Assembly: GCA_022766245.1 (NCBI GenBank)
Contig: JALEPL010000051.1
Coordinates: 20,979-84,978, forward strand
Reading direction: 5' to 3'
Origin: Lachnospiraceae bacterium
GTDB taxonomy: Bacteria > Bacillota > Clostridia > Lachnospirales > Lachnospiraceae
Length of the DNA: 64,000 nucleotides
Position numbers and translations under genes: made by a program. The notes under the pieces are model-generated. The model was not told the origin of the DNA, did no database searches, and saw only the letters and a list, made by a program, of their open reading frames with translations. This document shows, in pieces, positions 1 through 9,206 of the stretch (positions are counted from its first letter, which is position 1; the number at the start of each line of letters is the position of its first letter).

Positions 1-1
1 G

Positions 2-676
2 CTTCGGGGAAAGGAAAAGGAGATTCATTACATTGGTGGTGCGGAGGTACTGCCACCGCCGCTGAGCGGGGAGGAGGAACATGACTGTATTGAAAAACTG
101 CTGGGAGAGGGCGGTGAGCAGGCCAGAAAGCAGCTCATAGAGCATAATCTCAGACTGGTGGTTTATATTGCCAAAAAGTTTGACAATACAGGAGTAGGTG
201 TGGAGGATCTGATTTCCATTGGAACCATCGGTCTGATTAAGGCAATCAATACATTTAATCCGGAGAAAAATATTAAGCTGGCTACCTATGCTTCCCGCTG
301 CATTGAAAATGAAATCCTGATGTACCTTCGGAGAAATAGCAAGACGAAGCTGGAGGTGTCCATTGACGAACCGCTGAATGTGGATTGGGATGGCAATGAG
401 CTGTTGCTGTCGGATATATTGGGGACAGACGAGGATGTAATCTACAAGGATCTGGAGACGGAGGTAGAGCACAAGCTTCTGCGCAAGGCTATGGAGCATT
501 TGAGTGGCAGAGAACGTAAAATCGTAGAACTTCGCTTCGGGTTAAACACGAAAGATGGTGTGGAAATGACACAGAAGGAAGTAGCGGATCTGCTGGGAAT
601 TTCACAATCCTATATTTCGCGGCTGGAAAAGAAAATCATGAAACGGCTGCGGAAAGAAATTGTGAAGTTTGAATAA
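2..676 (+). CDS. sigE: Sporulation sigma factor SigE (5' partial)
   Basis: Sigma-70 family factor that directs early mother-cell transcription during sporulation. The frame is open from base 2, so the start lies outside the window; 224 residues are visible. The first visible part ([18 protein letters not shown]) matches the region just after the SigE pro-sequence. Then come region 2 ([49 protein letters not shown]), the SigE-type linker ([19 protein letters not shown]) and a region 4 helix-turn-helix ([20 protein letters not shown]). Roughly 20 N-terminal residues, presumably the pro-peptide, are missing only because of the window edge. A spoIIGA protease gene would be expected just upstream but cannot be seen. 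sigG, which often follows sigE, is not downstream here. The family call is very secure, and SigE rather than SigK/F/G follows from the [11 protein letters not shown] linker. Confidence 0.95.
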   Translation, partial: LRGKEKEIHYIGGAEVLPPPLSGEEEHDCIEKLLGEGGEQARKQLIEHNLRLVVYIAKKFDNTGVGVEDLISIGTIGLIKAINTFNPEKNIKLATYASRCIENEILMYLRRNSKTKLEVSIDEPLNVDWDGNELLLSDILGTDEDVIYKDLETEVEHKLLRKAMEHLSGRERKIVELRFGLNTKDGVEMTQKEVADLLGISQSYISRLEKKIMKRLRKEIVKFE

Positions 677-712
677 AGAATAAAAAAAATAGTATTATTT
701 TTTGTGCATTCA

Positions 713-721
713 TGCTATACT
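713..721 (+). promoter_or_regulatory. Extended -10 promoter element for the beta-CASP gene
   Basis: TGC followed by TATACT forms an extended -10 element about 32 bp before the start codon at 753. The -35 region (TATTAT near 693) is poor, as is usual when a TGn extension is present. The same TATGCTATA(A/C)T core recurs in three other promoters in the window. Confidence 0.5.
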
Positions 722-752
722 TTATATATCATAAATGCAAGGAGATGGTATT

Positions 753-2360
753 ATGGTTTTGGAGTTCATAGGGGCAGCGCATGAAGTTACGGGCAGTTGT
801 CATTTCCTGCAGTTTGGGGATCGGCATATATTGGTGGATTGCGGTATGGAGCAGGGACCGGATCTGTATGTGAATCAGGAGATTCCGGTAAATCCATCGG
901 ATGTGGATTTTGTATTTGTGACCCACGCCCATATCGACCATTCCGGCCTTCTTCCGCTTTTGTACAGTCATGGTTTTCGGGGACAGATTTTTGCCACCAG
1001 AGCTACATGTGAACTGTGCAATATCTTTTTAAAGGATAGTGCACATATTCAGATGTTTGAGGCAGAATGGCGCAATCGTAAGGCGAAACGAGCCGGATTG
1101 CCGGAAGTGGAACCGCTTTATGATATGGATGATGCAATAGGGGTGTTGCAGCATTTTGTACCATGTGAATATCATGAGGTGATAGAGATCTGTCCGGGGC
1201 TGAAGGTTCGATTTGTGGATGCGGGACATCTGCTGGGTTCCTCCTGTATTGAGATGTGGGTTCGGGAGGATGATGAGCCGGAGGTGAAGATTGTATTTTC
1301 CGGTGATATCGGTCAGGGGAATAAGCCTCTCATTAAGAATCCTGAATTTATCAAGGAAGCAGATTATGTGGTGATGGAATCTACCTATGGAGACAGACTG
1401 CACAATGCACCACCGGATTATGCCAAGTCTCTTGCACCGGTTTTGGAGCGCACCTTCCGTCGAGGGGGAAATCTGGTAATTCCGGCCTTTTCCGTTGGCC
1501 GTACACAGGAGATGCTGTATCATCTGCGGAGAATTAAGACAGAGCATTTGATGACAGAGTTTGAGGATTTTGAGGTATACATAGATAGCCCGCTGGCCGT
1601 GGAAGCAACGAATGTTTTCCACAAAAGTGTGGAGGAATGTTTCAGCGAGGAAGCGCGGGAGATGGTGCGACAGGGAATTAATCCCATCAGTTTTCCGGGA
1701 TTAAAGACTGCTGTTTCCAGCGATGAGTCCAAGATGATTAATTTCATCAATAAGCCAATTGTAATCATATCTGCATCCGGAATGTGTGAGGCAGGACGTA
1801 TCCGTCATCATTTAAAGCATAATCTGTGGCGACCGGAATCTACCATTCTTTTTGTAGGATTTCAGGTTCCGGGCACCTTGGGCTTTAACCTTTTAAATGG
1901 AGCGGAACAGGTGCGGCTCTTTGGTGAGACCATCGAGGTGAAAGCAGAAATCCTGAATCTTCCGGGAATCAGTGGTCATGCAGACCGCAATAAGCTTACG
2001 GAGTGGGCCGCAGCGTTTACCAAGCCACCGAAGCGTGTCTTTGTGGTACATGGAGATGATGAGACTTGTGACGGATTTGCCCGATATCTGCAGAAGGCGT
2101 TGGGATATAATGCGGTAGCACCTTACAGTGGTGATACCTATGATCTTGCCACGAACTGCTGTATCCGAGAGGGAGACCGGACGATTGTTCCGAAGAGGGA
2201 GAAGAAGAGTCAGAAGGCCACCAGCAATGTATTTGCAAGATTGCTGGCAGCCGGACAGAGACTGATCACCGTCATCCACAAAAATGAGGGAGGAGCCAAT
2301 AAGGATCTGGCAAAGTTTGCAGATCAGATCAATGCTTTGTCCGATAAGTGGGAGCGTTAA
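753..2360 (+). CDS. Beta-CASP metallo-beta-lactamase family RNase-like protein
   Basis: Predicted cytoplasmic zinc-dependent RNA-processing hydrolase of the MBL-fold/beta-CASP/RMMBL class (535 aa). The MBL domain carries the metal motif THAHIDH at about residues 57-63 and a later DAGHLLGS histidine. The beta-CASP insert includes ESTYGDR, AFSVGRTQEML and SASGMCEAGRIRHHL. The C-terminal RMMBL part has SGHADRNKLTEW and VVHGDDET. An in-frame ATG at 735 lies in front of the Shine-Dalgarno sequence AAGGAG (739-744), so the ATG at 753, 8 nt after it, is the better start. The stop overlaps that of the convergent aminotransferase gene by 4 bp (TTAA). Substrate unknown; the family includes both endonucleases and 5' exonucleases, and this subtype is distinct from RNase J by its short length. 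Confidence 0.9.
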   Translation: MVLEFIGAAHEVTGSCHFLQFGDRHILVDCGMEQGPDLYVNQEIPVNPSDVDFVFVTHAHIDHSGLLPLLYSHGFRGQIFATRATCELCNIFLKDSAHIQMFEAEWRNRKAKRAGLPEVEPLYDMDDAIGVLQHFVPCEYHEVIEICPGLKVRFVDAGHLLGSSCIEMWVREDDEPEVKIVFSGDIGQGNKPLIKNPEFIKEADYVVMESTYGDRLHNAPPDYAKSLAPVLERTFRRGGNLVIPAFSVGRTQEMLYHLRRIKTEHLMTEFEDFEVYIDSPLAVEATNVFHKSVEECFSEEAREMVRQGINPISFPGLKTAVSSDESKMINFINKPIVIISASGMCEAGRIRHHLKHNLWRPESTILFVGFQVPGTLGFNLLNGAEQVRLFGETIEVKAEILNLPGISGHADRNKLTEWAAAFTKPPKRVFVVHGDDETCDGFARYLQKALGYNAVAPYSGDTYDLATNCCIREGDRTIVPKREKKSQKATSNVFARLLAAGQRLITVIHKNEGGANKDLAKFADQINALSDKWER

Positions 2361-3445
2361 GAGAGCAGACAAGACAGAAGCTTGTCGTTCATCTCACGAC
2401 TCATAATGCAGAAACGGATGTATTTGTTATCTAAAAATGGAAATGTGGAGCAGTCGCGAATCATCATTCCCTGACGTATGGCCTTGTCAAAGAGATCCTG
2501 GGAAGTGATGTCTGAACGCAAGAGCTTCACCAGCATAAAGTTGCCGGAGGGCTGGTATACCTTAAAGTCGGGATGGTTTTTCAGTATTTCATAGATACGA
2601 TCTCGCTCGGAGGATATCAGCTCTTTTGTTTCTTTGATGTATTCCTGGTCGGTAAACATGATCTCGCCGGCAATCACGGCAAGAGAGTTGATGGTCCATG
2701 GATTCTTCCTGGTATTGATCAGTTTGATGAGATCTGTATTGCCTGTGATGGCATAGCCAAGGCGAAGACCCGGTGCCGCAAAAAATTTAGATGTCCCCCG
2801 AAGAATGATGATATTGTTGTAGTAGTTTGTAAGGGACACAGCAGTGATCTCCTCCATGTTGTTGGCAAATTCCACATAGGTCTCGTCCACCATCACAAAG
2901 ATATCATAGCGTTTACACACATCTAAGATTCGGCGCATGGTCTGTCGGTTGATGCAGGAGGAGGTTGGATTGTTGGGATTACAAATCACCACCAGATCCA
3001 CACTTTCGTTGAGGCTGGAGGTAAAATCCTCCACATCCAGAATAAAGTCATTTTCTTCCTTTAGAGGATAGTACAGGGTAGTTCCTCCGCCTAAAGAGAT
3101 TTCCCGCTCATACTCGGAGTAGGTCGGACCGATGACAACGGCTTTTTTTGGGTGTTTGATCTGAATAAATAATGAAATCAGCTCAGTAGAGCCGTTTCCT
3201 ACGATGACATGGTCAGCCTCTGTGCCCGCATATTCGGCGATGCAGTTTCGCAGTGAGGTGTACTCCCGATCCGGGTAAGTGGTGATGGCATCAATGTGTG
3301 AGGCTAAGGTGCTTCGAAGCTTTGGAGATACCCCCAGTGGATTGACATTGGCAGAGAAGCTTACGATGTCCTCTTTTTTGATTCCATAAATGCGTTCTAT
3401 TTTCTCTAAATCACTTCCGTGAAAATGATCTGTGTGTTTAATCAT
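2357..3445 (-). CDS. HisC/CobD-like PLP-dependent aminotransferase or decarboxylase
   Basis: Fold-type I PLP enzyme of 362 aa in the class that holds histidinol-phosphate aminotransferase (HisC) and L-threonine-O-3-phosphate decarboxylase (CobD). Visible motifs are FSANVNPLG near residue 30, the cofactor-contacting CNPNNPT at 155-161, DETY at 187-190, the SK pair with Lys220 as the Schiff-base lysine, and the phosphate-binding RLGY just after it. The N-terminal HGSDLEKIERIYGI resembles CobD more than HisC. No his or cobalamin genes lie nearby, so the substrate cannot be assigned by context. The gene is monocistronic here, convergent with the beta-CASP gene and divergent from the DUF5717 gene, with a start codon about 90 bp from that neighbour's. 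Confidence 0.85.
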   Translation of the reverse strand: MIKHTDHFHGSDLEKIERIYGIKKEDIVSFSANVNPLGVSPKLRSTLASHIDAITTYPDREYTSLRNCIAEYAGTEADHVIVGNGSTELISLFIQIKHPKKAVVIGPTYSEYEREISLGGGTTLYYPLKEENDFILDVEDFTSSLNESVDLVVICNPNNPTSSCINRQTMRRILDVCKRYDIFVMVDETYVEFANNMEEITAVSLTNYYNNIIILRGTSKFFAAPGLRLGYAITGNTDLIKLINTRKNPWTINSLAVIAGEIMFTDQEYIKETKELISSERDRIYEILKNHPDFKVYQPSGNFMLVKLLRSDITSQDLFDKAIRQGMMIRDCSTFPFLDNKYIRFCIMSREMNDKLLSCLLS

Positions 3446-3446
3446 G

Positions 3447-3475
3447 TTGCTTCCTTTCTTTTTTTGGTTTATAAT
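3447..3475 (+). promoter_or_regulatory. Predicted promoter of the DUF5717-DUF5716 cluster
   Basis: TTGCTT (3447-3452), a 17-bp spacer and a perfect TATAAT (3470-3475) precede the GTG start at 3534. The -35 box overlaps the first codons of the divergent aminotransferase gene. Confidence 0.55.
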
Positions 3476-3477
3476 CT

Positions 3478-3505
3478 ATTATAATTGTTATTAATGAAAA
3501 ATCAA
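3478..3505 (-). promoter_or_regulatory. Predicted promoter of the HisC/CobD-like gene
   Basis: On the minus strand, TTGATT (3505-3500), a 16-bp spacer and TATAAT (3483-3478) lie just upstream of the start codon at 3445. It is immediately next to the plus-strand promoter, so the two divergent units probably compete for polymerase. Confidence 0.5.
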
Positions 3506-3533
3506 CAAAAAGCAATACAAAGCAGGTGACACA

Positions 3534-6500
3534 GTGCAAAAGCGAATCAGACAACTTGCATTGGGAAAGTTCCAGCAGGTTGAACCTACGCTGTCTCTTG
3601 CTCCGGAAAAAATCGAGATCCGGGTCTTGGAAGGTCAGAATTATCAGGGCAGTTTTAAGATTACGGTAACAAATCACAAGAAGATACGGGGATTGGTATA
3701 TACCTCTAATCCTTATATGGAGTGTCTGACACCGGAGTTTGAGGGGGAAGAAGTAGAAATCAGATACGAATTTCATAGCGGGGGATTTGTCGAAGGGGAT
3801 ATTCAAAAGGGGGAATTTTGTATTATTTGCAACCAGATTGAATATAACCTTTCTTTTGTTGTGTCTGTCACTAAATTGTATGCGGAATCCTCAGTGGGGA
3901 AGATTCGCACACTGGAGGATTTTACCAGGCTGGCGCAGATGGATTACCGGGAGGCTTTTCGCATTTTTATTTCTCCGGCATTTCGTCATATTCTCCGGGA
4001 GGATCAGGTACAGCAGAGACTATACTATGAAGGTATGGGCAGAGGGCAGGCTACCATGGCGAATATGGAGGAATTTCTGGTGGCTTCCCATCAGAAGGAT
4101 GCCGTCACCTTTGTGGTGGAGGAGGAGGCTCCGGAGTTTGGACGGATGAATGAGAGTCAGCAGGAACGGGTATTTGTGCGTAAAAATGGATGGGGGTATG
4201 TAGGATTTGCGGTGACGTCAGATAATGATTTTCTGCGGCCGGAACGGGGCTTTTATTCCACAGAGGATTTTGTGGGCAGTATCTGTGAGATATCCTATTA
4301 CATGGATATGAATGCACTTCATCCGGGAAAAAACTATGGTACTCTGATTTTTGAAAATGCATATCAGCGGGAAACCTATCAAATTGTGGTGAATATGAGC
4401 GATAAGGCTGCGGAGGAGGAGAATAGGCTGCATAGGCAGAAACAACAGGCTTTGGCAGAATTGACCCAGTACTATCTGACTTATCGTATGAAAAAAATGG
4501 GCGGGGGACTTTGGGCAGTGAAGACGATTGAGCTTCTGGATCATTTGCTGGCTTTGAATCCCGAGGAAAGCTGGTACCGTCTCATGAAGGCACAGGCCTA
4601 TCTCATCAGCAATCAGCGTCAGGAGGCAGAGTGGATTCTGGATGATTGGTATAGAGAAAACCAGAATCGGACTACGCCGATTTATGCCTATTATCTGTAT
4701 CTGTGTTCGTTGCGTCAGCGGGAGGAAGGGTATATTAACCGCATTACGGAGCAGATTGAGAAGATTTACCGCAAAAGCGGGCAGGATATCCGTGTGTTTT
4801 GGATTCTGCTTTTTCTTAAGGAGGAATATTGCCTGGAACCGGTGAAGAGACTCCGGGCTATTGAAAGTAAGATAGGAGATGGCGTGAACAGTCCATTTTT
4901 CTATGTGGAACTATATTATCTGTTCTGGCAGCAGCCACAGCTTCTGGTGCGACTTGGCGAGATAGAACGGAAGGTCTTGTATTGGGCTATGCGCCATGAC
5001 GGCCTTACGGCAAATATGTCTATGCAGATTGCCATGCTGGCTTCTACCGTGCATGGTTATGATCCATTGTTGTATCGTTTGATGTGCTATTGCTATGAGA
5101 AGTATGAGCAGGAGGAAATGCTGACGGCTTTGTGCACCTATCTGGTACGTTGTCAAAGATTTGGCACGGCGATGCATGGGTGGTATGCTCGTGGAATCGA
5201 GGCGGATCTGAGGATTGCCGGATTGAATGAGGCCTACCTGATTACGATGGATGTACAGGATCTGACCAGAATTCCGAAAATGGTTCAGATGTATTTTCAG
5301 TATAACAATACTTTGCCCTATCGGCAGAAAGCGGCACTGATTGCCAATATTATCCTCCATAAAGAGGAGGACCCGGAGAGTTATGACCGCTATCGAAAGA
5401 TAATGGAAGAGTTTGCACTGGATCAGATTACGGAAGGGCATATAGATGATAATCTGGCAATTCTATATACAGAATTATTAGAACAGGGGGGGATATTAGG
5501 CCCCATGGCCCGACCGCTGGCGAAGGTGGTTTTTACATACCGGATGAACTGCTTTTCTACTAAGGCAGTGTATATGTATGTGATTCACAGACAGCTGCAG
5601 ACTGTGCAAAAGGTGCCTCTGGTACATGGCAGGGCATATTTTCAGCTATATACAAAGGATTATGCCATCATTTTGGAGGATGCCAAGGGCAACCGCTACG
5701 CAGGAGGAATTCCCTATCAGATTGAGCGTCTGATTCGTCCAAGACAATACTATAAAACTTGTATGGAATTTGCACCGGATGAGGAGAATTATCTGCTGTA
5801 TCATTTTAGTGAACGGTGGAAGAGCCGTATGCTGATGCCGGAGGATGGACCATTTTTCTATCATCTGCTGGAGTGTGAGCACCTGCGCCCTGAATTTCGC
5901 AGCAGACTTTATCCAGAGGCGGTGGATTATTATGACAGACAGCAGGATCAGCAGAGGGTGTGCAATCTGCTGATTCACAGTGATCTGAGCTTTTTGAATC
6001 GTAAGGCAAGAGCTTATATGATGGAACAGATGATCCGCCTGCAGCTCTATGATTTGGCGTATCAGAATGTACGGGAATACGGATTCTTGGGAATTGCGCC
6101 GGAACGTTTGGTAGCATTGTGCAATTACGAAATTGAGCTGATGGAGGAGGAGGGCGATGATTTCCTCATTATTCTCTGTGAAAATACGTTTCGAAACAAA
6201 AAGTACAGTGCTCAGATGCTGCAGTATCTGGCCAGATACTATCTGGGGCCAACCCGCATCATGGCTGAAATATGGGAGGAAGCCCAGCACTTCGAGGTGG
6301 ATACCTACGAACTGGAGGAACGGCTTTTGGTGCAAATGCTCTATACTGCGGAATTCGTGGATCAGATTCAGCAGATTTATGAGAGTCATAAGAAGCGTGG
6401 GGTGACCAGAATGCTGCGGGATGCCTATTGCAACTATTTTTCCTACTACTATTTTGTGCGGGAAGGAATCGTGATGGATGGGCTGATTCCGGAATTGAGG

Positions 6501-7076
6501 CAGCGGTATCTGGAGAAGGAACAGCTGACGGATATTATGAAGCTGGCACTTTTGTATGGAATGACGGAGCGGCATATCATAGGAGGAGACCGGGTGAATG
6601 GGGAGATTGCCCGGCAGCTGTTAGAAGAATTATTGGAGCGTCAGATGTATTTTGCATTTTATCGGAAACTACCGGAGGAACTTTTGTATCAGTATCAGCT
6701 ATATGACCGACAATTTGTGGAGTACCGCAGCAATCCGGGCTTACAAGTGGTGATACATTCCGGGAAACAAGGAGATTTTGTCCGGGAAGAGATGACGGAA
6801 ATGTACCCCGGCATCTATGTGAAGGAGTATATACTTTTTTTTGGCGAGGATATTCAATACTATATCTGCGAGGAGTCCGGGGATGGGACCAATGTAACAG
6901 AAAGCGGCAGTATCAGACAGCAGGAACTGTGTTCCATGGAGCAGTTGAGCAGATATGATCTTTTGAATCGGATGAACTTTGAATTATCCATGCAGGATTA
7001 TGAATCGGCAGAAGAACTGATGAAGCAATACGATATCCTTCAGCAGCGCAACGAGACCTGTTATCATTTGATGTAA
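3534..7076 (+). CDS. DUF5717-type large Ig-like plus helical-repeat protein
   Basis: Uncharacterised 1180-residue protein that I recognise as the DUF5717 type found in Lachnospiraceae. Residues about 15-120 look like a beta-rich Ig-like domain (SLAPEKIEIRVLEGQNYQG). A helical stretch follows, then a second beta domain at about 200-285 with a similar strand pattern. The rest, about 320-1100, is almost all alpha-helical with TPR-like spacing and many aromatic residues (LLALNPEESWYRLMKAQAYL). A short beta domain closes the protein. No signal peptide or transmembrane segment is evident, suggesting a cytosolic scaffold. The start is GTG with GCAGGTG just upstream; no in-frame ATG fits better. It opens a four-gene cluster with an Hsp70-like ATPase, a TPR-like protein and a membrane coiled-coil protein. 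Its stop codon lies inside a dispersed repeat. Function unknown. Confidence 0.85.
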   Translation: MQKRIRQLALGKFQQVEPTLSLAPEKIEIRVLEGQNYQGSFKITVTNHKKIRGLVYTSNPYMECLTPEFEGEEVEIRYEFHSGGFVEGDIQKGEFCIICNQIEYNLSFVVSVTKLYAESSVGKIRTLEDFTRLAQMDYREAFRIFISPAFRHILREDQVQQRLYYEGMGRGQATMANMEEFLVASHQKDAVTFVVEEEAPEFGRMNESQQERVFVRKNGWGYVGFAVTSDNDFLRPERGFYSTEDFVGSICEISYYMDMNALHPGKNYGTLIFENAYQRETYQIVVNMSDKAAEEENRLHRQKQQALAELTQYYLTYRMKKMGGGLWAVKTIELLDHLLALNPEESWYRLMKAQAYLISNQRQEAEWILDDWYRENQNRTTPIYAYYLYLCSLRQREEGYINRITEQIEKIYRKSGQDIRVFWILLFLKEEYCLEPVKRLRAIESKIGDGVNSPFFYVELYYLFWQQPQLLVRLGEIERKVLYWAMRHDGLTANMSMQIAMLASTVHGYDPLLYRLMCYCYEKYEQEEMLTALCTYLVRCQRFGTAMHGWYARGIEADLRIAGLNEAYLITMDVQDLTRIPKMVQMYFQYNNTLPYRQKAALIANIILHKEEDPESYDRYRKIMEEFALDQITEGHIDDNLAILYTELLEQGGILGPMARPLAKVVFTYRMNCFSTKAVYMYVIHRQLQTVQKVPLVHGRAYFQLYTKDYAIILEDAKGNRYAGGIPYQIERLIRPRQYYKTCMEFAPDEENYLLYHFSERWKSRMLMPEDGPFFYHLLECEHLRPEFRSRLYPEAVDYYDRQQDQQRVCNLLIHSDLSFLNRKARAYMMEQMIRLQLYDLAYQNVREYGFLGIAPERLVALCNYEIELMEEEGDDFLIILCENTFRNKKYSAQMLQYLARYYLGPTRIMAEIWEEAQHFEVDTYELEERLLVQMLYTAEFVDQIQQIYESHKKRGVTRMLRDAYCNYFSYYYFVREGIVMDGLIPELRQRYLEKEQLTDIMKLALLYGMTERHIIGGDRVNGEIARQLLEELLERQMYFAFYRKLPEELLYQYQLYDRQFVEYRSNPGLQVVIHSGKQGDFVREEMTEMYPGIYVKEYILFFGEDIQYYICEESGDGTNVTESGSIRQQELCSMEQLSRYDLLNRMNFELSMQDYESAEELMKQYDILQQRNETCYHLM

Positions 7077-7138
7077 CCACATGAGCAAAAAGGAAGCTGC
7101 GAAGCAGCAATTTTGCGAATGGGGTTCTGAATAGTTAC
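7073..7138 (+). repeat. 66-bp intergenic repeat, copy 1
   Basis: This 66-bp block matches 48300-48365 at 63 of 66 positions in the same orientation. It begins GTAAC and ends GTTAC, contains a small hairpin (AAGCTGCGAAGCAGC), and overlaps the TAA stop of the DUF5717 gene. Its right end carries the CTGAATAGTTAC terminus shared by the window-wide repeat family. Confidence 0.85.
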
Positions 7139-7165
7139 GATATAATAATGTATTAGGAGGAACCG

Positions 7166-8395
7166 ATGGAGAAAAGAAAGCTTTATGTAGGCCTGGAATT
7201 GGGAACAAAATATGCATTACTTAGCTACAGCACCATCGGGATGGAGGAGCCTGACACCTTTAGTCAGGTGCATGGCAGTGAACTGTACCAGATTCCGCTG
7301 GCATTAATGAAGAAAAGGGGGCTGGGGCAGTGGTGCTATGGAAAAGAAGCCATAGAGGCGATAGAACGAGGCGAAGGGGAGGGCTGTGACAGGCTTTTTA
7401 CCCGTGCCCTTATGGAGGAACGAATTGTCATCGGGCAGGAAGAATATGAGGCATTGGAGCTGCTGGCTCTTTTTGCGAAAAAAATTTTCCAACAATTGCA
7501 CCGCTTCTTGGGAATCTTTGAAATCGCCGGCCTGACTGTGACACTGAAAAGATTGAACCGGGACAATATGCAATTGGTGTGGGATTTGGTAGAGCGGTTG
7601 AAGATACCGAAAGAGAATTGCCGTATTATAGATTACCTGGAGAGTTTTTATTACTATGCACTGAATCAAAAGCAGGAGCTGATTCTCCATGATATGGTAC
7701 TATTTGATTATTCAGAAGCAAATGTTTTATTCTGCAGACTGGAGCGAAATACAAAGACTGCGCCCCAGACGGTGGAGCCTTTTGAGAAAGATTACGGACC
7801 ACTTTTGGGTAATAAGGACATTGCACTTTCGGATGTGGTGAAGGATGCGCTGGCAAAAAAACTCTGTTCGGCTGTGTATCTTACAGGGGATGGATTTGAC
7901 GGGGACTGGATGAAGCAGTCCCTGGCTTGTCTTTGTAGTGGGCGAAGAGTCTTTCTTGGCAAAAATCTCTATGTGAAGGGAGCGTGCTATGCCTCTTTAA
8001 TACGTGGACAGGAAAAACTGTGGAATTACGTTTATATCGGTCAGCATGATATGAAGATGAATCTTTGTATCAAGGTGATGGACCGGGGAGAATTGCGGTT
8101 TTACCCTCTGATTCGTGCAGGGGAGAATTGCTTTGAGGCAAAACACAGCTGTGAGATTCTTTTGGATGGAGGGAAAACCATAGATTTCTGGATGCAGCAT
8201 CCAAACAGCCGTGAGGCGAAGATAGAGAGCCTGGAGCTTACAGATTTGCCGGAACGGCCTCCCAGAATGAGCAGAATACGAATTCAGGCAGAGGCAGTAT
8301 CGGATCAGGAGGTTCAGCTGTTGATTCGGGACATGGGATTTGGAGAAATGTACCGTAGTTCTGAGAAGAGCTGGAACTATCAGATGAAATTGTGA
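7166..8395 (+). CDS. DUF5716-type Hsp70/actin-fold (ASKHA) ATPase-like protein
   Basis: Uncharacterised protein of 409 aa, recognised as the DUF5716 type that travels with DUF5717. The N-terminus VGLELGTKYALLS (8-20) has the form of the phosphate-1 loop of Hsp70/actin-fold ATPases. LFDYSEANVLFCRL (179 on) sits where the phosphate-2 strand is expected, and LTGDGFDG (239-246) resembles the glycine-rich adenosine loop. This spacing suggests a compact ASKHA nucleotide-binding domain followed by a beta-rich C-terminal region from about residue 285. The classical substrate-binding domain and helical lid of DnaK are not obvious. It has an AGGAGG site and ATG start, follows DUF5717 after a repeat, and is followed 10 bp later by the TPR-like gene. 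ATPase activity is inferred from motif shape only; the phosphate-2 loop lacks the usual DxGGG. Confidence 0.8.
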   Translation: MEKRKLYVGLELGTKYALLSYSTIGMEEPDTFSQVHGSELYQIPLALMKKRGLGQWCYGKEAIEAIERGEGEGCDRLFTRALMEERIVIGQEEYEALELLALFAKKIFQQLHRFLGIFEIAGLTVTLKRLNRDNMQLVWDLVERLKIPKENCRIIDYLESFYYYALNQKQELILHDMVLFDYSEANVLFCRLERNTKTAPQTVEPFEKDYGPLLGNKDIALSDVVKDALAKKLCSAVYLTGDGFDGDWMKQSLACLCSGRRVFLGKNLYVKGACYASLIRGQEKLWNYVYIGQHDMKMNLCIKVMDRGELRFYPLIRAGENCFEAKHSCEILLDGGKTIDFWMQHPNSREAKIESLELTDLPERPPRMSRIRIQAEAVSDQEVQLLIRDMGFGEMYRSSEKSWNYQMKL

Positions 8396-8405
8396 GGTGA
8401 CAGAT

Positions 8406-9173
8406 ATGGGAGAATTGATTTTGTGTATGCAGTCACCGGCAGGGATGCCTTACTATATGGAACAAACCGGGACAAATCTATATTCCATGGAAGAACTGAG
8501 CTGGTTTGTACTGAATCATACGGATTACCTGGATGATTCCTTTTTTTCCGAGGAGCTTTTGGTGTGGATGGAACGGGAACAGAATCAGGTAGATCGGGTA
8601 AAGCTTTTACGCAAACGAATCCGTGAGAGGGCAGGTTTGGATGAATTGGTTGGTATTCTGTTGGATTCCAACGGTTTTTGCAGCAAAGAGGAAAAAGCTG
8701 AGATTGTACATGCACTTTGTGATATTGCGGAACTGACCCCGAAGGAACGTCTGAAGCTTCGGGCAGACCGTAAAGTAAAGAATCATCATTATCATGAGGC
8801 AATCCGTATCTACCAGGAGCTGTTAGCATCGGATGATGTCCCATTGCTTTCTGCGGAGCAGACGGGAAATATCTGGAATAATATGGGGGTGGCTTTCGCA
8901 GGACTGTTTCAGTATCGGGAGGCAGCCAGATGCTTTGGACAGGCTTATCATTTCAATAATAATCCGGGATGTCTGCGGGAGTTGGAGGATGCCAATTATA
9001 TGGCTGACAGCCAGCAGGCAGATACCGGTGAGTATTCTGAGAATCTGACCAGACGACTGGAGGCAATCCAAAAGGCACGGCAGGTTGGAGATGAAAAGCA
9101 GCTCAGATGTCAGTATGAACTGCAGATCGGGGAGTGGACACGCAGCTACGAGGGAAACGAAAAGACGGTCTGA
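8406..9173 (+). CDS. TPR-like helical protein of the DUF5716/DUF5717 cluster
   Basis: Unrecognised protein of 255 aa, probably cytosolic. The N-terminal 70 residues include a region rich in acidic and aromatic residues (MEELSWFVLNHTDYLDDSFF). The C-terminal half shows a tetratricopeptide-like pattern at about residues 125-200: a helix pair KNHHYHEAIRIYQELL, then NIWNNMGVAFAGLFQYREAA and CFGQAYHFN. TPRs usually mediate protein-protein contacts, so it may link the ATPase-like neighbour to the large scaffold. ATG 8406 is preferred over GTG 8397 because the GAGGTGA ribosome site (8394-8400) overlaps the GTG and sits 5 nt before the ATG. The gene starts 10 bp after the DUF5716 stop and ends 33 bp before the coiled-coil gene, consistent with one operon. 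Confidence 0.75.
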   Translation: MGELILCMQSPAGMPYYMEQTGTNLYSMEELSWFVLNHTDYLDDSFFSEELLVWMEREQNQVDRVKLLRKRIRERAGLDELVGILLDSNGFCSKEEKAEIVHALCDIAELTPKERLKLRADRKVKNHHYHEAIRIYQELLASDDVPLLSAEQTGNIWNNMGVAFAGLFQYREAARCFGQAYHFNNNPGCLRELEDANYMADSQQADTGEYSENLTRRLEAIQKARQVGDEKQLRCQYELQIGEWTRSYEGNEKTV

Positions 9174-9206
9174 TTGGGATGAACAGATAAATTAACGGAG
9201 CAGAAT

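Noticed and set aside
5646..6575. 309-codon minus-strand frame opposite the DUF5717 gene
   Set aside because: No start signal or domain, and the composition is that of a shadow frame.
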